Positions 1 through 6,220 of a DNA stretch of 7,283 nt are shown piece after piece; within the stretch, counting starts at the first letter, position 1; each line of letters opens with the position of its first letter. The notes under the pieces are model-generated. The model was given only the letters and a program-made list of their open reading frames with translations. It ran no database searches and was not told where the DNA came from. The stretch is from CAZDHT01 sp964505325. GTDB taxonomy: Bacteria > Planctomycetota > PUPC01. The stretch spans positions 1 through 7,283 of the forward strand of contig CAZDHT010000262.1 in the NCBI GenBank assembly GCA_964505325.1, read 5' to 3'. The position numbers and the translations under genes are program-made.

Positions 1-248
1 TGGCCGACTACCACGACAGCCAGGACGTGCTGCGCCCGTTCGTGCTCTACCAGCTTGCCGAGTGCTACCGCCACACCCGCGACTACGAGCGGGCGGCCAG
101 GGCGTACAAGACCGTGGTGGAGATGTACACCAAGTCTCCCCATTCCGACGTGAGGGACCTGGTCGAGTTCGCGAGACTCCGGCTTGACGACATCGGGCCG
201 GCCATCAAGCCCCGGCCTGGCGGCTCGGAACCGCCTGCGAAAGACTGA
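1..248 (+). CDS. TPR-repeat protein, C-terminal fragment
   Basis: The reading frame is open from base 3 at the window edge to TGA at 246-248, giving about 81 residues; the true start lies upstream of the window. The visible part contains a recognisable tetratricopeptide-type helix pair: a stretch with YQLAECYR, then DYERAARAYKTVVEMY, where small residues, aromatics and the A-A-x-A-Y-K pattern are spaced as in TPR helices. A further helix ending LRLDDIGP follows, then a short Pro/Gly-rich tail. TPR units mediate protein-protein contacts, and the exact role cannot be told from this fragment. The next gene, 40 bases downstream, is also TPR-like, so the two probably belong to one operon and may work together at the envelope. 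A short GC-rich inverted repeat (GGTGG 251-255 / CCACC 268-272) follows the stop but has no T-run, so I do not call it a terminator. Confidence 0.75.
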   Translation, partial: ADYHDSQDVLRPFVLYQLAECYRHTRDYERAARAYKTVVEMYTKSPHSDVRDLVEFARLRLDDIGPAIKPRPGGSEPPAKD

Positions 249-288
249 GCGGTGGGCGGCCGGCCCGCCACCGGCCAGGATAATTCGG

Positions 289-657
289 GTGAAGGCTCCC
301 GACCTCAAAACGGGCCTGCTGTTGACCCTGCTGGCGCTCGCCGGCTGTGGCTCGAGCGGCCCCCCGGAGCAGGTGACCGAGGGCCGGCGGGCGCTGCGGT
401 TCCTCGAACGCGGCCAGTACGAGGAGTGCGTCAAAGCCTTCCGCGAATGGCTTCTGCTGTACGACAGGGACTATCCCAACGACGGCGCCTGTGCCCGCTT
501 CTTCATCGGGCTCTCTTACCGGAAAATGGGGGAGATCGACCTGGCTCGAGCGACGTTCCTGGACATGTGCCGGCGATATGCCCACGTGCGAGACACCGAA
601 CGCGCCGCCGAGTGGCGGCAGTGGGCGGCGGAGGAACTCGACCGCTTAGGTAAATAG
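289..657 (+). CDS. Small TPR-like lipoprotein
   Basis: This encodes a predicted 122-residue secreted lipoprotein. The GTG start at 289 is preceded by AGGA (277-280) at about 8 bases. It yields a classic type II signal peptide: charged K2 and K7, a leucine-rich core at residues 9-18, and lipobox LAGC with the lipidated cysteine at position 20. After a short Ser/Gly/Pro linker, residues about 30-120 form TPR-like helices (ALRFLERGQYEECVKAF, then a second pair around FFIGLSYRKMGEIDLARATF), as in outer-membrane-assembly or YbgF/BamD-like scaffolds. That comparison rests on style and not on a family match. An in-frame start at 184 would overlap the preceding gene and bury the signal peptide, so I reject it. 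It sits between a TPR protein and the cell-wall gene dacB, with only 3 bases between its stop and the next possible ATG. The specific function is unknown. Confidence 0.8.
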   Translation: MKAPDLKTGLLLTLLALAGCGSSGPPEQVTEGRRALRFLERGQYEECVKAFREWLLLYDRDYPNDGACARFFIGLSYRKMGEIDLARATFLDMCRRYAHVRDTERAAEWRQWAAEELDRLGK

Positions 658-660
658 CCC

Positions 661-2226
661 ATGGGGCCAGACCGTCTCACCGTTTTTCGCACGCGGCGCG
701 CTGGCGAAACACTGGCGGAAAACGGGGACTGCCACTCGCTGGCTGTCCCCGCTTTCCGCTTCACTTGGCTGAAGTGTTACCTCTTCTCAAAGGCATTCGC
801 TCCCTTCTTCCTGCCGGCTCTCCTGGCCCTTCCGGTGGGCGGCGCCGAACCCCCGCACAATGCCCGGGTACGGGCGCTGATCGGCGCGGCCAAGTTAAAG
901 GGCGCCTCGGCCGGCGTGTGCGTGCTGGAAGTGAAGAGCGGCCGCGTGCTGTGCAGCATCAATGAGGCGCTCCGGATGACGCCCGCTTCGAACATGAAAC
1001 TGGTTACGGCCGGCGCGGCGCTTCTGCTCCTGGGCGACAAGTTCCAGTTCACCACGTCGGTTTACGCCGCCGGAAAGATCGGCAAGCAGGGGGCGCTCGA
1101 TGGCGACCTCGTGGTGGTGGCGGGCGGGGATCCGGCCATCTCCGGCCGCCGGCACGGCGGCAAGACCACGGCGGTGTTCGATGCGTGGGCCGCGGAGATC
1201 GCCAAATCCGTCAAATCTGTCGAAGGTGACCTGGTGATCGACGATACGATATTCGACCGCCAGTACATTCATCCGGCCTGGCCCAAAGACCAGCTTATCC
1301 GGTGGTACTGCGCGCCGGTGTCTGCGTTTGCGCTGAACGACAACTGCATCGGCGTGGCGGTGAAGCCGGGTACGCAAGCCGGCGGGCCCGCCAGGGTCAT
1401 CCTCGATCCGCCCACCGAATACTTCGCGATAAGGAACCGGTGCAAGACCATCGCCTCGGGTCGGAGCCGGGCGCATATCTCTCGGCTGCCGAAGAGCGAC
1501 ACGCTGGTCATCTCGGGGACGCTCACGCCGAAGAGCCGCGGCGCCGGTTCGCCGGTCACGGTGGTGGAGCCGCTCCTGTACGCGGCGACCGTGCTGCGGG
1601 AGCGCCTGTCGAGCGCCGGCGTGCGCGTGCGCGGCAAGATCGTCCTGGCGGAGAAGCGCATCGACACCAAGCAGATGACCCGCCTGGCCGGCACGGGCCA
1701 TTCGCTGGCCGACGTCATCCGCACGGCGAACAAGGGCAGCCAGAACTTCTATGCGGAGATGATCTTCAAGACCCTCGGCCGACGCTTGGGCGAGCCGGCC
1801 TCGTTCGCCGGCGGCGCACGGGTCGTCACGAAGCTGCTGGCAGACACCCTCGCGGTCCAGCCGGACGCGTTCACGATCGACGACGGTTCCGGGCTGTCCA
1901 AGCAGAACGCGCTGTCCGCGCGGCAACTGGCAAGCTTCCTGCGGCACCTGGCGCGGGGCGAGCACGCCGATACGTTCCTCAGGTCCCTGGCGATCTCAGG
2001 GGTGGACGGAACGCTCCGGCGCCGGATGACCAAGGCGCCCTACGCGGGCAACGTCCTGGCGAAGACCGGGCACGTGCGAGGGGTCAGCGCTCTCTCTGGA
2101 TACGTGAAATCCGGCGACAGGCTGCTGGCGTTCAGCATTCTCGTCAACGGCAAGGCGCTCGACGCCGCCCGCGCCCGCCGGCTTCAGGACTCCATCTGCC
2201 GGTTTCTTGTGGACTCGATGCGATGA
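661..2226 (+). CDS. dacB: D-alanyl-D-alanine carboxypeptidase/endopeptidase (PBP4 family, peptidase S13)
   Basis: This is a penicillin-binding protein that trims or cuts D-Ala-containing crosslinks of peptidoglycan outside the cytoplasmic membrane. Numbered from ATG 661 (521 residues), all three active-site motifs are present: SxxK as S110-N-M-K113 inside PASNMKLVT, SxN as S360-Q-N362 followed by FYAEM, and KTG at 468-470. Other S13 landmarks are the GDP segment near 156 (VVVAGGDPAIS), FALNDN near 223, DGSGLS near 408 and SGVDGTLRRRM near 447. A signal peptide (hydrophobic stretch AFAPFFLPALLALPVGGA, about 45-62) precedes the mature protein. The start is doubtful: the first 36 codons run through a REP-like palindrome. 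The only in-frame start-like codon close to the signal peptide is CTG at 769, which would give a normal MKCYLF n-region but has no visible Shine-Dalgarno. ATG 661 has a weak AGG at 648-650. The stop overlaps the ispE start (ATGA), implying translational coupling. Confidence 0.93.
   Translation: MGPDRLTVFRTRRAGETLAENGDCHSLAVPAFRFTWLKCYLFSKAFAPFFLPALLALPVGGAEPPHNARVRALIGAAKLKGASAGVCVLEVKSGRVLCSINEALRMTPASNMKLVTAGAALLLLGDKFQFTTSVYAAGKIGKQGALDGDLVVVAGGDPAISGRRHGGKTTAVFDAWAAEIAKSVKSVEGDLVIDDTIFDRQYIHPAWPKDQLIRWYCAPVSAFALNDNCIGVAVKPGTQAGGPARVILDPPTEYFAIRNRCKTIASGRSRAHISRLPKSDTLVISGTLTPKSRGAGSPVTVVEPLLYAATVLRERLSSAGVRVRGKIVLAEKRIDTKQMTRLAGTGHSLADVIRTANKGSQNFYAEMIFKTLGRRLGEPASFAGGARVVTKLLADTLAVQPDAFTIDDGSGLSKQNALSARQLASFLRHLARGEHADTFLRSLAISGVDGTLRRRMTKAPYAGNVLAKTGHVRGVSALSGYVKSGDRLLAFSILVNGKALDAARARRLQDSICRFLVDSMR
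708..778. repeat. REP-like extended palindrome
   Basis: Bases 715-729 and 745-759 are inverted copies with 14 of 15 positions matching; the one exception is an A-C mismatch on this strand and a T-G wobble on the other. Inside the loop, GCCA (731-734) pairs with TGGC (740-743) around a 5-base loop, lengthening the hairpin. Outside, AACACT (708-713) is the reverse complement of AGTGTT (773-778). A second small hairpin, CACTT (762-766) / AAGTG (772-776), sits on the right flank. The GGGGAC...GTCCCC core with short satellite hairpins resembles the repetitive extragenic palindromes mobilised by RAYT (TnpA-REP) single-strand transposases. That classification is from memory, and I see only this one copy. 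It lies within the apparent 5' end of dacB. Confidence 0.65.
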
Positions 2227-3122
2227 GACTGACCCGCACCGGTGATTCGGTGACCGTCAATTGCCCCGCCAAGGTCAATCTGTTCCTCGAGACCCACGGG
2301 CTGCGGCCGGACGGCTTCCACGAGATCGAGACCGTGATGCAGGCGATCACGCTGTACGATGACCTTCTGCTCAGCCCCTCCATGGGCCGCGGGATCGAGT
2401 TCCGCTGTTCCGATCCCCGGCTCCCTGGTGGCCCCGAGAACCTCGCCTACCGCGCCGCGGAGCTGATCGATCGGGAGATCGGGCTGCCCAAGGGGGTGTT
2501 TATCGCCCTGGAGAAGCAGATTCCGGCCGGGGCCGGGCTCGGCGGGGGGAGCAGCGACGCCGCCGGCGTCCTGTGCGGGCTGAACGAGTTGTTTGGCCTG
2601 GGGCTGAGCCGCGTGGAGCTCTCCGGCCTCGCGGCCGAATTGGGCTCCGACATCGCCTTCTTCGTTTATGGCGGCACGGCCCACTGCACGGGGCGGGGCG
2701 AGAAGGTCGCGCCGGTAGAGACCGACCTCACGATGCACTACGTCGTTTATTGCCCGCGAAGCCGCGTGTCCACCGCAGAGGCCTACCAAAATCTGTCAAG
2801 ATTGGGCTTGACAAGCGGCGAGCACAGCGCTACTTTCATACTGGATTGCTTCGCGCAGGGAGACTTCGCCGCAGTCTGTGAGAACGTATTCAACAGGCTG
2901 GACGAAGCAGCCGTTTCGCTGGCTCCGGAAGTCGGCGAGGCAAAGCGGTTCCTGGCGCGGGTGGCCTCACAAGCCGCGTTTGTATCCGGCAGTGGCGCCG
3001 CAGTTTACGTGCTGCTCGATTCTGCCGGCCGAGCGGCTGAAGTGGCCGAGCGCATGCGTGCCGAGGGCGCCGTCGGCGTCTTTCTGGCCCAGACGGAGGC
3101 CCTTGGTGCGAACTTGACCTAG
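2223..3122 (+). CDS. ispE: 4-diphosphocytidyl-2-C-methyl-D-erythritol kinase
   Basis: This is the cytoplasmic GHMP-family kinase of the MEP (non-mevalonate) isoprenoid pathway. It phosphorylates the 2-hydroxyl of CDP-methylerythritol using ATP. The 299-residue protein has the usual family length. Visible motifs: the N-terminal CPAKVNLFLETHGLRPDGFHE (about 14-34) with the conserved lysine K17; the glycine-rich ATP-binding loop IPAGAGLGGGSSDAA (100-114); GSDIAFF (141-147) with D142 as the expected catalytic aspartate; and SGSGAAVYVL near the C-terminus (255-264). The motif DGYHE usual in the family reads DGFHE here, a mild substitution. The ATG at 2223 overlaps the dacB stop as ATGA. The frame extends far upstream without a stop, but that part lies in a shadow frame of dacB and is not IspE-like. 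Supply of isoprenoid lipid carrier connects it loosely to its cell-wall neighbour, and spoVG follows. Confidence 0.95.
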   Translation: MRLTRTGDSVTVNCPAKVNLFLETHGLRPDGFHEIETVMQAITLYDDLLLSPSMGRGIEFRCSDPRLPGGPENLAYRAAELIDREIGLPKGVFIALEKQIPAGAGLGGGSSDAAGVLCGLNELFGLGLSRVELSGLAAELGSDIAFFVYGGTAHCTGRGEKVAPVETDLTMHYVVYCPRSRVSTAEAYQNLSRLGLTSGEHSATFILDCFAQGDFAAVCENVFNRLDEAAVSLAPEVGEAKRFLARVASQAAFVSGSGAAVYVLLDSAGRAAEVAERMRAEGAVGVFLAQTEALGANLT

Positions 3123-3254
3123 CAACTGTTTGGGGGCCGTCGGGCTGCTGCGCCCGCCGGTCTGGCGGAACTTCACCGAAGTTGGGCGTGACTTCAAGAG
3201 GGTCAAGGCGCTTAGGCCGGGTGAACGCCACCCGTGGGGAAGGAGGGGCCGACG
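3123..3254 (+). promoter_or_regulatory. ispE-spoVG intergenic leader with hairpins
   Basis: This 132-base gap contains no convincing gene. Three short inverted repeats are visible. CGGGC 3141-3145 pairs with GCCCG 3152-3156. AACTTC 3169-3174 pairs with GAAGTT 3178-3183 around a 3-base loop. CGGGTG 3218-3223 pairs with CACCCG 3229-3234, ending just before the spoVG Shine-Dalgarno. None is followed by a T-run, so none looks like an intrinsic terminator. I could not find a convincing -35/-10 promoter. Regulation of spoVG through this leader is possible but only inferred. Confidence 0.3.
3241..3246 (+). promoter_or_regulatory. Strong Shine-Dalgarno for spoVG
   Basis: AGGAGG lies 8 bases before ATG 3255. 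This decides the start against an upstream in-frame GTG at 3234, which would place the site inside the coding region. Confidence 0.8.
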
Positions 3255-3881
3255 ATGGAGATCACCGAGGCGAAGGTCAAGCTGGTGTCGGACAAGGCAG
3301 ACAAGTTGCAGGCGTTTTGCACCATCACCATCGACCGGGAGTTCGTCGTCCGTGACATAAAGATCATCAAGGGCTCCCGGGGATGTTTTGTCGCCATGCC
3401 CAGCCGTAAGCTGATGGACCGCTGCCCGTCCTGCGGGGGCAAGAACCATCTCCGGGCGGCCTACTGTAACGAGTGTGGCGGCGCCCTGCGCCAGAACAGG
3501 ATCTCTCACGACGTGGAGGGCCGGGCCAAGCTGCATGCCGACATCGCCCACCCCATCAACTCGGCCTGCCGTGAGAAGCTCCAGAAGCGGATACTGGAAG
3601 CCTATGAGAAGGAGGTGGATGCCTCCGGGCGGCCCGATTACGTCCCCCCACTGGACGACGAACTGCTGGTCGAGACGTATCACGGCCGCGAGGAGCCGCC
3701 GGCTCCCTGGGGCGAGAAGCAGTTGGCCGAGGCGGAGCCCCCGGAAAGCAAGCTGGTGGAAATCGCGGAGAGCAGCCTCGATGTCCTGGAGACGGATCCC
3801 ACCGGCGAGGACAGCAGCCCCGCGCTGCCCGACTCGCCCAAAGACGCCGAGGCCGACTCGTTCAGCAGCGGCATACTCTAG
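3255..3881 (+). CDS. spoVG: SpoVG-family protein with inserted zinc ribbon
   Basis: SpoVG proteins are small regulators, shown in Firmicutes and spirochaetes to bind nucleic acid. The N-terminus (residues 1-53) is clearly SpoVG: MEITEAKVKL, a beta-rich stretch AFCTITIDREFVVRDIKIIKG, then GCFVAMPSRK. The second half of the fold resumes at about 95 with ADIAHPINSACREKLQKRILEAYEKE. Between them lies an insert of about 40 residues with C57-P-S-C60 and C71-N-E-C74, a typical four-cysteine zinc ribbon. After residue 121 comes a tail of about 85 residues, rich in Glu, Asp, Pro and Ser, probably disordered. Ordinary SpoVG is roughly 85-100 residues, so this 208-residue form is about twice the size. 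Gene order ispE-spoVG recalls Bacillus, where the two lie near each other. The target in this organism is unknown. Confidence 0.88.
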   Translation: MEITEAKVKLVSDKADKLQAFCTITIDREFVVRDIKIIKGSRGCFVAMPSRKLMDRCPSCGGKNHLRAAYCNECGGALRQNRISHDVEGRAKLHADIAHPINSACREKLQKRILEAYEKEVDASGRPDYVPPLDDELLVETYHGREEPPAPWGEKQLAEAEPPESKLVEIAESSLDVLETDPTGEDSSPALPDSPKDAEADSFSSGIL

Positions 3882-4016
3882 CGGCCCGAGAGGCGGGGCC
3901 GGAACCGGTGCCGCCTCCCCGCCCGGATGGCCGCGGTCCGGGCGCTCGGACGGGCGCTTGATCTCACGCGCTGCGGCGCCCCGCGCCCGGCGCGGTTGTT
4001 TTTATGGAGAGGGAAC
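3882..4016 (+). promoter_or_regulatory. ilvB leader region with competing hairpins
   Basis: This is a 135-base gap between spoVG and ilvB. Right after the spoVG stop, GAGGCGG (3890-3896) can pair with CCGCCTC (3911-3917); GGCGGGG (3892-3898) can alternatively pair with CCCCGCC (3917-3923). Next, GTCCG (3936-3940) pairs with CGGAC (3947-3951), and CGGGCGCT occurs twice as a direct repeat (3939-3946 and 3951-3958). GCGCC (3976-3980) can pair with GGCGC (3989-3993), which would compete with the terminator stem at 3981-3995. I see no leader peptide rich in Leu, Val or Ile codons and no recognisable T-box. The layout fits an attenuator-style 5' UTR, but this is inference. Confidence 0.4.
3981..4003 (+). 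terminator. Intrinsic terminator/attenuator upstream of ilvB
   Basis: CCGCGC (3981-3986) and GCGCGG (3990-3995) form a perfect 6-bp all-GC stem with a CCG loop, followed at once by TTGTTTTT (3996-4003). This is the standard intrinsic terminator form, although the stem is short. It ends 13 bases before the ilvB TTG start. No promoter fits between, so transcripts reading into ilvB should cross it. It may end the spoVG transcript, act as an attenuator for ilvBN, or both. Confidence 0.6.
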
Positions 4017-5684
4017 TTGGAGAGGACCGGCGCACAACTGTTGATCGACTCGCTCATGGAAATCGGAATCGAAGTCCTGTTCGGAATCCCCGGCGGGGTC
4101 GTCATTCCGATCTTCGACGTGCTGTACGACTCGAAGCTCAAGGCCGTGCTGATGCGCCACGAACAGGCCGCCGCCCACGCCGCCGACGGATACGCCCGCG
4201 CCAGCGGCAGGCTCGGATGCTGCCTCGCTACGTCCGGGCCCGGCGCTACCAACCTGGTCACCGGTATCGCCACCGCCAACTTCGACTCCGTCCCCGTCCT
4301 CGCCATCACCGGCCAGGTCCGGACGAACCTGATCGGGAACGACGCCTTCCAGGAGGCGGACATCACCGGCATCACCCGCGGCATCACCAAGCACAACTAC
4401 CTGGTGCGCCGCGCCGAGGACCTCCCCCGCATTGTGCACGAGGCGGCGCATATCGCCACCACCGGACGACGCGGCCCGGTCCTCATCGACATCCCCGTCG
4501 ACGTGAGCACCAGCAAGGTCGAGGGGACCCCGCCGGCTGACTTCGATCTGCCCGGCTACCGGCCCAACACCGAAGGGAATGCGCGCCAGATCGGGCGCGC
4601 GGCCGAGGCGATCAACGCATCGAAGCGGCCCGTGCTGTACGTGGGCGGCGGCGTCATCGCGTCCGGCGCGGATCAGGAGCTGTTCGCCTTTGCCGAGGCG
4701 GGCGAGATCCCGGTGACCACCACGCTCATGGGGCTCGGCGCGTTCCCCGAAGACCACCGCCTCTCGCTCCGCATGCTCGGCATGCACGGCACGCCCGTCG
4801 CCAACTACGCGGTGATGAGCTCCGATCTGCTCATCGCCATCGGGGCGCGGTTTGACGACCGCATCACCGGGAAGATCAGCGAGTTCGCCGAGCATGCCAA
4901 GATCGTGCATGTCGACATCGACCCGTCGTCCATCGGAAAGAACATCCACGTCGACGTGCCCGTGGTGGGGGACGCGCGGCAGGTCCTGTCGCAGCTCATC
5001 CCCCTCGTCGTCAGGCAGGACCGCCAGGAGTGGTGGGACCAGATCGAGCACTGGCGAGAGCACCACCAACTGTCGTACAAGAACGACGGCAAGCTCAAGC
5101 CGCAGTACATCATCCAGCAGATCCGCGAGATCACCGGCGGCGACGCGATCATCTGCACCGAGGTGGGCCAGAACCAGATGTGGGCGGCACAGTGGTTCAC
5201 CTTCAAGCACCCGCGGCAGTTCATCAGCTCCGGCGGGCTGGGCACCATGGGCTACGGCTTCCCCGCCGCCATCGGCGCCCAGTTTGCCAAGCCCGACGCC
5301 GCCGTGTTTGACATCGCCGGCGACGGCAGCATCCAGATGAACATCCAGGAGATGGCCACCGTGGCCCACAACAACCTGCCGGTGAACGTCGCGATCATGA
5401 ACAACGGATACCTCGGCATGGTGCGGCAGTGGCAGGAGCACTTCTACAACCGGCGCTACTCGCACACCCGGCTCAACGGCAATCCCGACTTCGTCAAGCT
5501 CGCGGAAGCATACGGCGTGACCGGCATCACCGTGACCACGCCCGACCAGGTCCGCCCCGCGCTGGAAAAGGCGCTGCGCACCGACGGGCCCGTTGTGCTT
5601 GATTTCCACGTCGACCCGGAGGAAAACGTGTTCCCCATTGTGCCGCCCGGCGAGCGCATCGATCGGATGATCGACCTCGCCTAG
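4017..5684 (+). CDS. ilvB: Acetolactate synthase, large catalytic subunit
   Basis: This thiamine-diphosphate and FAD-dependent enzyme condenses pyruvate with a second pyruvate, or with 2-ketobutyrate, in the first common step of valine/leucine/isoleucine synthesis. It acts in the cytoplasm as a complex with IlvN. The 555-residue length is normal. In order: an N-terminal PYR domain with FGIPGGVVIPIFD and the catalytic glutamate E49 in RHEQAAAH; the SGPGATN loop near 73; a middle domain starting around 201 (RPVLYVGGGV) with RFDDR near 279; and a C-terminal PP domain with GYGFPAAIG and the ThDP/Mg motif from G435-D-G to N462-N463. RQWQEH, containing the tryptophan associated with herbicide binding in this family, follows the NN pair. 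The start is TTG at 4017, with GGAGAGG (4006-4012) just upstream, giving MERTGAQLL as expected for the family. An in-frame ATG at 3927 would translate through the terminator hairpin and is unlikely. ilvN follows 39 bases on. Confidence 0.95.
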   Translation: MERTGAQLLIDSLMEIGIEVLFGIPGGVVIPIFDVLYDSKLKAVLMRHEQAAAHAADGYARASGRLGCCLATSGPGATNLVTGIATANFDSVPVLAITGQVRTNLIGNDAFQEADITGITRGITKHNYLVRRAEDLPRIVHEAAHIATTGRRGPVLIDIPVDVSTSKVEGTPPADFDLPGYRPNTEGNARQIGRAAEAINASKRPVLYVGGGVIASGADQELFAFAEAGEIPVTTTLMGLGAFPEDHRLSLRMLGMHGTPVANYAVMSSDLLIAIGARFDDRITGKISEFAEHAKIVHVDIDPSSIGKNIHVDVPVVGDARQVLSQLIPLVVRQDRQEWWDQIEHWREHHQLSYKNDGKLKPQYIIQQIREITGGDAIICTEVGQNQMWAAQWFTFKHPRQFISSGGLGTMGYGFPAAIGAQFAKPDAAVFDIAGDGSIQMNIQEMATVAHNNLPVNVAIMNNGYLGMVRQWQEHFYNRRYSHTRLNGNPDFVKLAEAYGVTGITVTTPDQVRPALEKALRTDGPVVLDFHVDPEENVFPIVPPGERIDRMIDLA

Positions 5685-5723
5685 GCCGGTCCCCGCGCCG
5701 GCGCTTATCAAGGAGACGTTCCG

Positions 5724-6209
5724 TTGAAACACATCATCTCGGCCCTGGTTAGCAACCAGGTCGGTGTCCTCGCCCACGTCGCCAGCCTGTTTTCCGCACG
5801 CGGCTACAACATCGACAGCATGAACGTCGGCGAGACCGAGGACCAGGCCGTCTCCCGCATGACCATCGTGGCGCGCGGCGACGCCGCCGTTATCGAGCAG
5901 ATCGTCAAGCAGCTCCGAAAGCTCGTCAGCATTCTGAAGGTCCAGGACTTGTCCGGCCAGCCCTACGTCGAGCGCGACCTGATGCTCATCAAGGTGGGGA
6001 CGCCGCCGGGGCGGCGGGGCGAGGTCATCGACCTGGTCGATGTGTTCCGGGGCAAGGTGGTTGACATCAGCCCGAAAGACATTGTGGTCGAGCTGTCCGG
6101 CCCAGAGGCCAAGATCGAAGCCTTCATCTCGCTGTGCCGGCCCTACGGGATCAAGGAAACCGTCCGCAGCGGCCGCATCGCGCTGCTGCGGGGCGTGAAG
6201 GAGGAGTAG
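5724..6209 (+). CDS. ilvN: Acetolactate synthase, small regulatory subunit
   Basis: This is the regulatory partner of IlvB; it raises catalytic activity and confers feedback inhibition by valine. The 161-residue protein matches the family size. It has an N-terminal ACT domain (about 3-77: HIISALVSNQVGVLAHVASLF, GYNIDSMNVG, SRMTIV, then KQLRKLVSILKVQDL) and the C-terminal small-subunit domain (about 82-158: ERDLMLIKV, FRGKVVDISP, GIKETVRSGRIALLRG). N11, G14 and N29 fall at the same positions as residues known to govern valine binding in E. coli IlvH, so valine sensitivity is likely. The serine at 17 of IlvH is alanine here. The TTG start at 5724 has a strong AAGGAG (5710-5715) 8 bases upstream. 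An inverted repeat GCCGG (5685-5689) / CCGGC (5698-5702) follows the ilvB stop without a T-run, so the two genes are probably co-transcribed. Confidence 0.95.
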   Translation: MKHIISALVSNQVGVLAHVASLFSARGYNIDSMNVGETEDQAVSRMTIVARGDAAVIEQIVKQLRKLVSILKVQDLSGQPYVERDLMLIKVGTPPGRRGEVIDLVDVFRGKVVDISPKDIVVELSGPEAKIEAFISLCRPYGIKETVRSGRIALLRGVKEE

Positions 6210-6220
6210 GAGGCGAGACA

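Noticed and set aside
184..288. Earlier start for the lipoprotein gene
   Set aside because: It would overlap the TPR gene and place the signal peptide and lipobox internally; GTG 289 has an upstream AGGA.
895..1965. Long minus-strand open frame opposite dacB
   Set aside because: Rich in Arg, Ala and Gly, with no motif, and fully covered by the convincing dacB frame.
1302..2222. Upstream in-frame extension of ispE
   Set aside because: The extension is an Arg/Gly-rich shadow of dacB. IspE similarity begins just after ATG 2223, which overlaps the dacB stop.
3927..4016. ATG 3927 as the ilvB start
   Set aside because: It adds an Arg-rich N-terminus unlike the family and reads through the terminator hairpin; it lacks a Shine-Dalgarno.
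3882..4016. Leader peptide or T-box controlling ilvB
   Set aside because: No short frame with a run of Leu/Val/Ile codons and a ribosome site, and no T-box core, could be recognised.
3475..4044. Alternative + strand frame overlapping spoVG
   Set aside because: It is Arg/Pro/Ser-rich with no domain and conflicts with the clear SpoVG frame.
5685..5702. Hairpin after ilvB as a terminator
   Set aside because: GCCGG/CCGGC has no following T-run and lies in a 39-base gap within an expected operon.
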